Shown piece after piece: positions 9,540-17,395 of a DNA stretch of 64,000 nucleotides. This DNA comes from Phocicoccus schoeneichii. Lineage in GTDB: Bacteria; Bacillota; Bacilli; Staphylococcales; Salinicoccaceae. The position numbers were made by a program, and so were the translations under genes. The notes beneath the pieces were generated by a model. It ran no database searches, was not told the DNA's origin, and saw only the letters and a list, made by a program, of their open reading frames with translations. The stretch spans positions 62,001-126,000 of the forward strand of contig NZ_BMDB01000001.1 of assembly GCF_014635565.1 (NCBI RefSeq), in the 5' to 3' direction. Each line of letters starts with the position of its first letter. The first letter of the stretch is position 1.

Positions 9540-10231
9540 GATTAGACAAATTTTTATCACACGCAGGATTTGGTTCACGTAAAGAAGTTGCGAAGCTTAT
9601 TAAAGAAAAACGCGTTGCGGTCGACGAAAAAATTGTGAAGAACCGCAATTTAAAATTACAAGATAAAAACACGGTAAAAGTCGACGGAGACGTCGTCATT
9701 TTGGAAGAGTGGATTTATTTTCTACTTAATAAACCGAAAGGCGTCATCTCAAGTACGGAAGAAGGTCCAACAAAAACAGTTATTGATTTAATTGACCACC
9801 CACAGAGTGACGAGTTATTCCCTGTGGGTCGTCTCGATAAAGACACGACTGGGTTTTTAATCTTAACAAATGATGGGAAATTGTCGTATCAGCTTTTAAA
9901 TCCAAAGAAAGAAATATTTAAGACATACAAAGCGACATTAGAAAAGCCAGTGAGTGATCGTGATATTGAGAGACTTGAAACCGGCATCCCATTAAAAGAT
10001 TTCACAACAAAGCCTGCCAAGGCTGAGAAGAAGAGTGACAGAGTCGTTCATCTTTCGATTAGTGAGGGCAAGTTCCATCAAGTGAAACGTATGTTTAGAT
10101 ATCTAGATAATGAAGTGGTGGAACTTGAACGAATTTCTTTTGGTGGAATGGAATTAGACGATTTACTTAAACGTGGAGAATATCGCCGTGTGACTGAAGA
10201 TGAATTAAAATTTCTAAAAAACTTAATTTAA
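9536..10231 (+). CDS. rsuA: 16S rRNA pseudouridine synthase, RsuA family
   Basis: The 231-aa enzyme has an N-terminal S4 RNA-binding domain (residues 1-60, MRLDKFLSHAGFGSRKE) and an RsuA-type catalytic domain. The catalytic aspartate is in GRLDKDTTGFLILTNDG (near residue 103). RsuA makes pseudouridine 516 in 16S rRNA; this paralogue is called YtzG/YtzF in Bacillus, so the exact target is by homology. It overlaps ytgP by four bases. Confidence 0.88.
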   Translation: MRLDKFLSHAGFGSRKEVAKLIKEKRVAVDEKIVKNRNLKLQDKNTVKVDGDVVILEEWIYFLLNKPKGVISSTEEGPTKTVIDLIDHPQSDELFPVGRLDKDTTGFLILTNDGKLSYQLLNPKKEIFKTYKATLEKPVSDRDIERLETGIPLKDFTTKPAKAEKKSDRVVHLSISEGKFHQVKRMFRYLDNEVVELERISFGGMELDDLLKRGEYRRVTEDELKFLKNLI

Positions 10232-10234
10232 AAT

Positions 10235-10261
10235 GTTTATAAAATGCATCTCTTGGGGTAT
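10235..10261 (+). promoter_or_regulatory. Probable sigma-B promoter
   Basis: GTTTAT at 10235-10240 and GGGTAT at 10256-10261, 15 bases apart, match the general-stress sigma-B consensus (GTTT-N14-17-GGGWAW). It lies about 50 bases upstream of a YtxH-like stress protein start. Confidence 0.7.
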
Positions 10262-10309
10262 ATAACTTCTAAGCTACTAATTATCAAAATCTTAAGAGGT
10301 GCATTTATT

Positions 10310-10939
10310 ATGAGTAATTTCTTTAAAAATGTTGTTAAAGTCGGTGCATTATTTGCAGTTGGCTTAGGAGTTAAAAAGCTTTCAGAAAATAGAGAAGCGG
10401 TAAAACAAGAAATTGAAAAAGCGAAAAATGATCCGAAAGGATATGCGAAAACAGTTCAGTCTATGGCGACTCAAAAAGCTGAAGAGGTTTCTGAACAAGC
10501 AAAAGTTGAAGTTGAAAAAGCGAAAAATGATCCAAAAGGATATGCTGAAGGCGTAAAAGCGATGGCAGTAGACAAAGCAAAAGACGTTCAAGCAGATGCT
10601 AAAACGAAAGCTGAAGAATTCAAAGCAAACGCAACTGAAGAATTCGAAAACTTAAAACAACAAGGCAAAGAAAAAGTAGAAGAAGCTAAAACAAAAGTAA
10701 AAGAGAAAGTGGACGAAGTTAAAAATAAAGACGACGACACTTATACAACACCTGATACAGATATTCATCTAAATGAGAAAGTAGAAAAAGAAAAGCTTGC
10801 AAGTGAAGGTGGATTATCTGCTGGTGAAGTAAAAAAAGCGCAAGAAAAAGCAGTAGAGGCTGACGTGGATGTAGTTGAAGATCAAGGCGATGTAAATGAA
10901 AACTACAATGTTCATGTCGTAACAGATGACAAAAAATAA
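10310..10939 (+). CDS. YtxH-like/LEA-like general stress protein with tandem repeats
   Basis: The 209-aa protein has a short hydrophobic N-terminus (about residues 8-20, VVKVGALFAVGLGV) followed by a highly charged, lysine- and glutamate-rich helix. A block EKAKNDPKGYA occurs twice, about 34 residues apart, as in amphipathic LEA/apolipoprotein-like repeats. The frame is open back to 10244, but AAGAGGTGC upstream of the ATG at 10310 sets the start. The promoter at 10235 suggests general-stress control. Molecular role unknown; membrane-tethered coiled-coil shape is inference. Confidence 0.75.
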   Translation: MSNFFKNVVKVGALFAVGLGVKKLSENREAVKQEIEKAKNDPKGYAKTVQSMATQKAEEVSEQAKVEVEKAKNDPKGYAEGVKAMAVDKAKDVQADAKTKAEEFKANATEEFENLKQQGKEKVEEAKTKVKEKVDEVKNKDDDTYTTPDTDIHLNEKVEKEKLASEGGLSAGEVKKAQEKAVEADVDVVEDQGDVNENYNVHVVTDDKK

Positions 10940-10953
10940 TAATATGATATCGA

Positions 10954-10982
10954 AAACAAGCAGAATTTCTGCTTGTTTTTTT
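10954..10982 (+). terminator. Intrinsic terminator of the stress protein gene
   Basis: Stem AACAAGCAGAA/TTCTGCTTGTT followed by TTTTTT. Confidence 0.85.
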
Positions 10983-11040
10983 GTGTTCAAATAGACGGTT
11001 TTGTATAATTAACATAAAAGAGAGAAGTGAGTGATAAATT

Positions 11041-12453
11041 ATGGACTTTAAAAGTATTGTAAAAGAATATGAATCTAAGATTATGGAAGACCTGTTCGGA
11101 CTATTGTCAATCGATAGTGTGAGAACGAAAGGTACAAAAGATGCACCTGTAGGGCAAGGTCCTAAAGACGCTCTGCTTTACATGTTATCACTCGCTGAAC
11201 GCGATGGCATGACAACAAAAGTTGTAGAAAATTTAGCCGGACACATTGAACTTGGCCAAGGTGAAGACTTATTCGGTATTTTAGGACACGTTGACGTTGT
11301 TCCAGCAGGTAGTGGTTGGGACACAGATCCATTTAAACCAGAAATTAAAGATGGTTACATCGTAGCTCGGGGTGTACAAGATGATAAAGGACCAACAATC
11401 GCAGCTTATTACGCAATGAAAATATTAAAAGATTTAGATTTAGAATTAAATCAACGCGTGAGACTCATCATCGGTACAGATGAAGAATCAGATTGGCAGT
11501 GTACAGATGCTTATTTCAAACAAGAGGAAATGCCAAGTGCCGGATTTGCTCCTGATGCGGAGTTCCCATTAATCTATGGGGAAAAAGGAATGACAACATT
11601 TGATCTCGTATTAAATTCAGATATCAAACCACTTGGAGATCATGTTCTTTTATCTTTTGACTCGGGTGAAAGGTATAACATGGTACCAGAAAGTGCGATT
11701 GCAGTTTTAAAATCAACACATGTAGAAGACATCGTGAGTGCGTATGAAAACTACCTTAAAAACACAGGTGAAAAAGGGGAGTCATCTGTCCAAGATGATG
11801 AAGTTACTCTCACAATTTATGGTAAGAGTGCGCACGGTTCTACACCACAAGAAGGTGTGAACGCAGCGATGCTTATGATTAATTTCCTCAAAACAATCAC
11901 AATTGATGACCGTGCCTTAAAATTCATTGCATTTGGGGATCACTTTATTGTGGATAACTATGATGCTAAACAGTTTGGCATAGACTATACGCATAGTGAG
12001 ATGGGTTCATCTAGCGTAAACACTGGTGTGGTGAAGTACGTATATGATGACTCAAGTTATTATGGAGTGAACTTACGCTATCCTGTCGGACTCGACTTTA
12101 AAGCAGCTTTAGAAGAGTTCACAAAGAAACTGGATATTCATCATTTTGAAGTCGAAAACTTAACACACATGGTGCCGCACTATGTAGACAAAAATGATCC
12201 ATTAGTGAAAACACTGCTCGCATCTTACCGCAAATATACGGATGATGATACAGAACCATTCACAATCGGCGGCGGAACGTACGCACGTGTGATGGAACGT
12301 GGTGTAGCATTCGGCGCGATGTTTAAAGACAGTCTCGATACGATGCACCAAAAAAATGAACGCATGAAAGTTGAAGAGTTGCTCTTAGCAACAACAATTT
12401 ATTTAGAAGCACTCTTCAGAATTTTAGTCCGAGGTGGAAACAATGAAGATTAG
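11041..12453 (+). CDS. pepV: Dipeptidase PepV (M20 family)
   Basis: The 470-aa metallopeptidase cleaves dipeptides using two zinc ions. Zinc-site motifs of the PepV branch are visible: GHVDVVPAG (residue about 81), ARGVQDDKGP (near 117-126) and GTDEESDW. The lid domain and the C-terminal FTIGGGTYAR complete the family pattern. The start has a GAGAAGTGAGTG ribosome binding region. The 3' end overlaps dat, the usual pepV-dat pairing in staphylococci, which suits amino acid salvage from peptides and D-amino acid supply. Confidence 0.95.
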   Translation: MDFKSIVKEYESKIMEDLFGLLSIDSVRTKGTKDAPVGQGPKDALLYMLSLAERDGMTTKVVENLAGHIELGQGEDLFGILGHVDVVPAGSGWDTDPFKPEIKDGYIVARGVQDDKGPTIAAYYAMKILKDLDLELNQRVRLIIGTDEESDWQCTDAYFKQEEMPSAGFAPDAEFPLIYGEKGMTTFDLVLNSDIKPLGDHVLLSFDSGERYNMVPESAIAVLKSTHVEDIVSAYENYLKNTGEKGESSVQDDEVTLTIYGKSAHGSTPQEGVNAAMLMINFLKTITIDDRALKFIAFGDHFIVDNYDAKQFGIDYTHSEMGSSSVNTGVVKYVYDDSSYYGVNLRYPVGLDFKAALEEFTKKLDIHHFEVENLTHMVPHYVDKNDPLVKTLLASYRKYTDDDTEPFTIGGGTYARVMERGVAFGAMFKDSLDTMHQKNERMKVEELLLATTIYLEALFRILVRGGNNED

Positions 12454-13270
12454 TTATTATAACGGTGAATTTTTAGATGACGATAAGATTTCAGTGAACT
12501 ACAATGACCGTGCCGTTTACTTTGGTGACGGTGTTTACGAAGTTGTAAGAATTTATGACAACGAAATCTTTACTTTTGAAGAACACTTAGATCGTCTCGT
12601 TCAATCTGCGAAAGAAATTCGCATCGATATTGACAAAGAAGAAATTCGAGAAATCATGATTCAAATGAAAGATAAAAACAAGCTACCTAACGCAGCACTC
12701 TATATTCAAGTGTCACGTGGGATTGAAGGGCGTACGCACTTATTCCCAGAGAAAGGCGTGCAACCGGTCGTTTTATCTTTTATAAATAAAGTGGATCGCC
12801 CAATTGACGCGATGAGAGATGGTGTGAAAGCAGTGACGAGAGATGACTACAGATGGTTAAAATGCCACATTAAGTCATTGAACTTGCTATCTAACACGTT
12901 ATTAAAGCAGGAAGCGAAAGATAGTGGGGCAACTGAAGCAATTCTTCACCGCGATGGCGTTGTCACTGAAGGGACGTCAACAAACGTATTCGCAATTAGA
13001 GACGGTGTCTTACACACGCATGAAGCAAATAACTTTGTGTTAAATGGAATTACAAGACAATATGTAATAAAACTTGCAAAGTCACTTGATATTCCAGTGA
13101 AAGAAAAAGCATTCACGGTGGACTTCTTGAAAGAAGCTGACGAGGTGTTCATCACTTCAACAACACAAGAGATTACACCAGTGATCTCTGTAGATGATGA
13201 AAAGATTGGTGACGGTGTGAGTGGCGAAATCACGAGAAAACTTCAAAAAGCATTTGAAGCGGGTATTTAA
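12443..13270 (+). CDS. dat: D-amino acid aminotransferase
   Basis: The 275-aa fold-type IV PLP enzyme interconverts D-alanine and D-glutamate with their keto acids, supplying D-amino acids for peptidoglycan. The PLP lysine is K144 in CHIKSLN, and the phosphate-binding TSTTQEITPV is near residue 240. The frame is open from a GTG at 12434, but AGGTGG sits between that codon and the ATG at 12443, so the ATG is the start. It overlaps pepV by 11 bases. Confidence 0.93.
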   Translation: MKISYYNGEFLDDDKISVNYNDRAVYFGDGVYEVVRIYDNEIFTFEEHLDRLVQSAKEIRIDIDKEEIREIMIQMKDKNKLPNAALYIQVSRGIEGRTHLFPEKGVQPVVLSFINKVDRPIDAMRDGVKAVTRDDYRWLKCHIKSLNLLSNTLLKQEAKDSGATEAILHRDGVVTEGTSTNVFAIRDGVLHTHEANNFVLNGITRQYVIKLAKSLDIPVKEKAFTVDFLKEADEVFITSTTQEITPVISVDDEKIGDGVSGEITRKLQKAFEAGI

Positions 13271-13275
13271 CAAGA

Positions 13276-13374
13276 ACATACATTCGATTAACGAGAATTA
13301 ACGTTTATTAACGTATGTTTAAAGTTGTAAAAATAAATGTATGTAAAGTAGATGACTACTCATTAACATATGTT
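13276..13374. promoter_or_regulatory. Operator-like cluster: three TTAACG repeats at 10-bp spacing
   Basis: TTAACG occurs at 13288, 13298 and 13308, exactly 10 bp apart, inside an inverted AACATAC/GTATGTT pair (13276-13282 and 13313-13319). A perfect palindrome AACATATGTT follows at 13365-13374. It lies in the dat-ytmP gap. No regulator is recognised. Confidence 0.35.
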
Positions 13375-13447
13375 TTATAAAACTAATCTTTTTTTGTCCT
13401 TGAATTAAAGTAAGAAAGACTATAATATTTATATACGAACACAAAAA

Positions 13448-13486
13448 TTGCGCTAATTTTTCTCTGATTTTAGCGCACTTTTTTTC
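13448..13486 (+). terminator. Intrinsic terminator after pepV-dat
   Basis: Stem TGCGCTAA/TTAGCGCA (A/T-rich lower stem) followed by C and seven T, just upstream of ytmP. Confidence 0.75.
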
Positions 13487-13515
13487 TTTAGACGAAAGTA
13501 AGTGAGGTGAACACG

Positions 13516-14307
13516 GTGGACCATTTTTATCAACTGGGCTGGACGCTAGATCCAATAGGGGGATCTTCAAAATCAGCGTACAAGGCCGAAATTGATGGCG
13601 ATAAATTTTTCTTAAAACGCAACACAAGTCCTTTTATAACCACATTGTCAGTGGAAGGAATTGTGCCACAACTTGTCTGGACAAAGAGAATTGAAACAGG
13701 AGAAGTTGTTACTGCGCAACATTGGAAAAATGGTCGCGAGCTCAAAAAAACTGAAATGAATTCTAGCCGTGTTGCACGACTTATGAACAAAATTCATTCC
13801 TCTAATAAGTTGTTAAATACACTTGAACAGCTTGGTATGAAGCCAATGCTGCCTGAAATTTTATTAAATAAAATTCAAACTTCCCTTTCTCCAAAAGTTA
13901 ATGCTCATCATATTGTCCGTGATTCAATTAAGTACTTAGAAAATAAAGTGCCGAAGATTGATGCGGAATTTTGTCGCGTTTGCCATGGAGATGTAAATCA
14001 TCACAACTGGTTACTGAGTGATGAAGACGAACTATTCTTAGTAGACTGGGAAGGTGCAATGATTGCGGACCCTGCGATTGATTTAGGAATGGTACTGTAC
14101 ACATATGTCAATTTTAGTGAATGGGATGACTGGTTATCGAAATACGGAAGACCACTTGACTTTGATCTTCGTCAGCGCATGAAGTGGTACACGCTCGTAC
14201 AAGGAATCACGATGGTTCAATGGTACGAAGACAGAAAACGATTCAGAGAAATGAACGAATGGATTCTGTTCTTAAACGATGTTTTAAATAAAGACAAATT
14301 TGTATAA
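13516..14307 (+). CDS. ytmP: Aminoglycoside/choline kinase-like phosphotransferase YtmP
   Basis: The 263-aa protein has an APH/choline-kinase fold. The catalytic loop HGDVNHHNWLL (near residues 155-165) and the metal-binding DWEGAMIADPAIDLG (near 175-190) are intact, so it should be an active small-molecule kinase of unknown substrate. The GTG at 13516 is preferred over GTG 13507 because GAGGTG lies six bases upstream, giving the start MDHFYQLGW typical of staphylococcal homologues. Linked to trmB as in Bacillus (ytmP-ytmQ). Confidence 0.85.
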   Translation: MDHFYQLGWTLDPIGGSSKSAYKAEIDGDKFFLKRNTSPFITTLSVEGIVPQLVWTKRIETGEVVTAQHWKNGRELKKTEMNSSRVARLMNKIHSSNKLLNTLEQLGMKPMLPEILLNKIQTSLSPKVNAHHIVRDSIKYLENKVPKIDAEFCRVCHGDVNHHNWLLSDEDELFLVDWEGAMIADPAIDLGMVLYTYVNFSEWDDWLSKYGRPLDFDLRQRMKWYTLVQGITMVQWYEDRKRFREMNEWILFLNDVLNKDKFV

Positions 14308-14320
14308 GAGGTAATATACA

Positions 14321-14971
14321 TTGAGAATGAGAAATAAGCCGTGGGCAATTGATTTTTTAAATGAACACGCACATATTGTGGACACTGAAGGAAAGTACAC
14401 TAAAAATATTAGTGACTTTTTCGATAAAGACCAGCCCATCCATTTAGAAGTAGGGACAGGAATGGGGACGTTTATCACAACACTTGCAGAGCGTCATCCA
14501 GAAATAAACTTTGTTGGAGTAGAGATCGCGAAAGATGTTTTAATCCGCGTATTAGAAAAAGTGTTAGAGAAAAATCTGACGAACGTGAGATTATTATTAT
14601 TTGACGCAACAACACTGACTGATTACTTTAATCCTAGTGAAATTGATCGCGTGTACTTAAACTTCTCAGATCCATGGCCAAAAAATCGACATGCAAAAAG
14701 AAGATTAACACACGAAAACTTTTTGGGTCAGTATGAAGTAATTTTGAAAGAAGATGGAGACTTGCAGTTCAAGACAGATAATCGTGGTTTATTTGAGTTT
14801 AGCCTTATCTCTATGAACCAATACGGTATGGACTTCAACGAAATCAATCTGGACGTGCACAGTAACGAACCAGAAGACAACATCCGCACAGAGTACGAGA
14901 ACAAATTCTCAGCACTCGGAAATAAAATATATCTGATCAACGCAAACTTTAAATCAGTTGATTCAATATAA
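14321..14971 (+). CDS. trmB: tRNA (guanine-N7)-methyltransferase
   Basis: The 216-aa SAM enzyme methylates G46 of tRNAs. The SAM loop EVGTGMGTFI, the signature NFSDPWPKNRHAKRRL and the KTDNRGLF block are all present. The start is TTG, nine bases after AAGAGG; it gives MRMRNKPWA, aligning with staphylococcal TrmB. Thirteen bases separate it from ytmP. Confidence 0.95.
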   Translation: MRMRNKPWAIDFLNEHAHIVDTEGKYTKNISDFFDKDQPIHLEVGTGMGTFITTLAERHPEINFVGVEIAKDVLIRVLEKVLEKNLTNVRLLLFDATTLTDYFNPSEIDRVYLNFSDPWPKNRHAKRRLTHENFLGQYEVILKEDGDLQFKTDNRGLFEFSLISMNQYGMDFNEINLDVHSNEPEDNIRTEYENKFSALGNKIYLINANFKSVDSI

Positions 14972-14978
14972 GCAGATC

Positions 14979-15011
14979 GCCCCTCAAACCATAATTGAGG
15001 GGCATTTTTTT
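14979..15011 (+). terminator. Intrinsic terminator of ytmP-trmB
   Basis: Strong stem GCCCCTCAA/TTGAGGGGC followed by A and seven T. The 52-bp array starts about 50 bases later, so it is not simply read through from trmB. Confidence 0.9.
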
Positions 15012-15061
15012 GTGATTAAGATGAGAGTCCAGTATGTGGCGTACAATATAAACGTGATTAG

Positions 15062-15685
15062 CACTTAATCGAGTCGTGGAATCTGCGTGAGATGAAAACT
15101 ACGACTTGTTTATCACTTAATCGAGTCGTGGAATCGTAGTGAGCTGAAAACCACGACCTGTTTATCACTTAATCGAGTCGTGGAATCTGCGTTAGATGAA
15201 AACCACGACCTGTTTATCACTTAATCGAGTCGTGGAATCGTAGTGAGATGAAAACCACGACCTGTTTAGCACTTAATCGAGTCGTGGAATCGTAGTGAGG
15301 TGAAAACCACAACCTGTTTATCACTTAATCGAGTCGTGAAATCTGAGTGAGATGAAAACCACGACTTGTTTATCACTTAATCGAGTCGTGGAATCTGCGT
15401 GAGATGAAAACTACGACCTGTTTATCACCTAATCGAGTCGTGGAATCGTAGTGAGATGAAAACCACGACCTGTTTATCACTTAATCGAGTCGTGGAATCT
15501 GCGTGAGATGAAAACCACGACTTGTTTAACACTTAATCGTCACGTGAAATTTACATATCCCTGAATCCACATGATGTTTAGCACTTAATCGTCTTGTCTA
15601 ATTTAGGAGTTTCAGAAACCACATGACATTTAACACTTAATCGTCACGTGAAATTTACATATCCCTGAATCCACGTGATGTTCGT
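15062..15685. repeat. Tandem array of twelve 52-bp units, each with an inverted repeat
   Basis: The element CACTTAATCG recurs (one copy with C for T) at 15062, 15114, 15166, 15218, 15270, 15322, 15374, 15426, 15478, 15530, 15582 and 15634, always 52 bp apart. Units 1-9 contain GTCGTGG at unit positions 12-18 and CCACGAC at 38-44, which can pair around a 19-base loop. Units 10-12 diverge in sequence but mostly keep the pairing: units 10 and 12 have CACGTG instead. The middle alternates between CTGCGTGAG-like and CGTAGTGAG-like forms. A 52-bp period is not a multiple of three and no long frame crosses it, so it is noncoding. No promoter or nearby cas gene is visible. Function unknown. Confidence 0.95.
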
Positions 15686-15827
15686 GTTTTTATCATAAAA
15701 GACCCGACTAGATAAACTTCAAATCTCACTATTTCCTCTCTAATTCCCTAATCTCATGTCAATTTGATTTTAAGTCTATACAGAACTTTGGTAAAATAAA
15801 AAGAAATGAAAGATGTGAGGTGCTTGA

Positions 15828-17021
15828 ATGACAAAGTTTAATTTTGATGAAGTGACTTCAAGAGAGGGTACATACAGTATCCAATATGAAGGTACGGAAA
15901 TGATTTTTGGTAAAAAGGGTCTCGCGCCATTCTGGATTGCGGACATGGATATAAAAACGCCAGAAGCGATTAGAGAAGCATTAAAAGCACGTATTGACAA
16001 TGGAATTTTTGGTTACACACTTTGGCAAACGGATTCATTTTACGAGCCAATAAAAAAATGGTGGTCGGAGCGCCACAATCTTGAATTACATAACGAGGAT
16101 ATTCAGTATGCGACAAGCGTACTATTTGCGGTCTCTGCTGTTTTAAAATCGAAAACAGAGCCGGGCGACAGTGTCATGATTACTGTCCCAACATATAACT
16201 CATTCGTAGGGATTTTAGAAGAAAATAATCTAAAAAGAATCGAGTGTCCACTTGATTTAAATAACGGTGAATATTCTCTTGATATTGATAAATTTAGAAA
16301 AACTATTGAAGAGAATAATGTGAAAGTGTATCTGCACTGTAATCCACATAACCCAACAGGTCTTATTTGGACTAAAGAGCAGCAAGAAGAAATGTTAAAA
16401 ATCTGTGAAGATAATAATGTCTACTTTGTTTCTGATGAAATACATAAAGACTTTATTCGTCCAAAAGAATTATTCTACTCAGTGGCAAATCTTTTTGACA
16501 CATATAAAAATTCAATTGTAATCACAGGTTTAGGTAAATCATTCAACCTAGCGAGTCTTCCATTCGCATACACGATTTCTAAGGACCATGAGACTCAAAG
16601 AGAAATCACGAAACTTATGAACCAACTGCATTGCGGAACGGTATCATCACTGGCGTTAGTGGCTCTTGAAGCGGCATATAATGATTGTGGTGACTGGATG
16701 GATGCGCTGAATGATTACATTCATGATAACCTTGTCTACGTGAAAAATTATATCGATGAAAACCTAAGTGACTATATGTCTCTAGAAATACCACAAGCGA
16801 CATACCTTGCATGGATTGACTTCAGTAAATCGGGATTCACAAACGATGAAGTTAAAAAAGCATTCGTTGAAGTGGGCGGACTCGCGATTAGCCCGGGTGA
16901 AATGTATCTTGATCCTACAAATTCGCATGTACGATTCAACGTAGGATTCAGAAGAGAGCAAATAGAAAATGCAATGAAGCAAATCGAAAAATCATTTAAA
17001 CACTTAAGTGAAAATAAATAA
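15828..17021 (+). CDS. patB: PatB/MalY-type cystathionine beta-lyase or aminotransferase
   Basis: The 397-aa fold-type I PLP enzyme belongs to the MalY/PatB group, which mostly splits cystathionine or other cysteine conjugates. HCNPHNPTG (near 167-175), the PLP-binding aspartate in VSDEIHKDF, and the Schiff-base lysine K237 in GLGKSFNLASL are present, with the C-terminal arginine in HVRFNVGF. A GAGGTG ribosome binding site precedes the ATG. It follows the 52-bp array and is monocistronic. Beta-lyase versus aminotransferase activity cannot be separated by sequence. Confidence 0.85.
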   Translation: MTKFNFDEVTSREGTYSIQYEGTEMIFGKKGLAPFWIADMDIKTPEAIREALKARIDNGIFGYTLWQTDSFYEPIKKWWSERHNLELHNEDIQYATSVLFAVSAVLKSKTEPGDSVMITVPTYNSFVGILEENNLKRIECPLDLNNGEYSLDIDKFRKTIEENNVKVYLHCNPHNPTGLIWTKEQQEEMLKICEDNNVYFVSDEIHKDFIRPKELFYSVANLFDTYKNSIVITGLGKSFNLASLPFAYTISKDHETQREITKLMNQLHCGTVSSLALVALEAAYNDCGDWMDALNDYIHDNLVYVKNYIDENLSDYMSLEIPQATYLAWIDFSKSGFTNDEVKKAFVEVGGLAISPGEMYLDPTNSHVRFNVGFRREQIENAMKQIEKSFKHLSENK

Positions 17022-17032
17022 AAAACTGGAGA

Positions 17033-17326
17033 TTACTGAATAGTAATCTCCATGATTTCACCTGTATATTTGTTAGCAAGAAAGTTATACTTTTGTGTCT
17101 CATCATTCTGTTCAACATGTAATACACCACTGATTACGTTAGGTTCAAGACCAAAACGTTCCGCTTGGTTGTAGTCAAACGATACAAAAGAAATGCCATC
17201 AAACTGCATATACAAGTTATTTAATACCTTTTCAGTATTGATTGTACGGTAAGTGATGAACCATAACATTGCTGGAACAACAAATAGTACACTGATTAAA
17301 ATAGACCAAAAAACACGTTTAGACAT
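17033..17326 (-). CDS. Membrane-anchored small protein with PepSY-like domain
   Basis: The 97-aa protein has one N-terminal membrane helix (residues 5-27, Trp/Phe rich) and an outside domain. The end, LHVEQNDETQKYNFLANKYTGE, resembles the PepSY fold, in which a tyrosine strand precedes a turn with D/TGE. A perfect AAGGAGG ribosome binding site lies upstream. It is convergent with patB and divergent from the M42 peptidase gene. PepSY-like proteins often inhibit peptidases; that role here is inference. Confidence 0.6.
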   Translation of the reverse strand: MSKRVFWSILISVLFVVPAMLWFITYRTINTEKVLNNLYMQFDGISFVSFDYNQAERFGLEPNVISGVLHVEQNDETQKYNFLANKYTGEIMEITIQ

Positions 17327-17395
17327 AGTTTAGCCTCCTTCGTTTTTAGTCTACCATAATCTAAAATAAATATAAATTTACGAGGTGCTTTTTTA

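Noticed and set aside
10241-10307. Inverted repeat AAAATGCATCTCTT/AAGAGGTGCATTTA that could hide the ribosome binding site of the stress protein
   Set aside because: The left arm lies inside the sigma-B promoter, upstream of the expected transcription start, so it would not be in that mRNA; it could only form in a read-through transcript.
15062-15685. The 52-bp array as a CRISPR
   Set aside because: The whole 52-bp unit is conserved with only two middle variants, not unique spacers between constant repeats, and no cas genes are in the window.
15062-15685. A repeat protein encoded by the array
   Set aside because: 52 is not divisible by three, so frames shift each unit, and no long frame crosses it.
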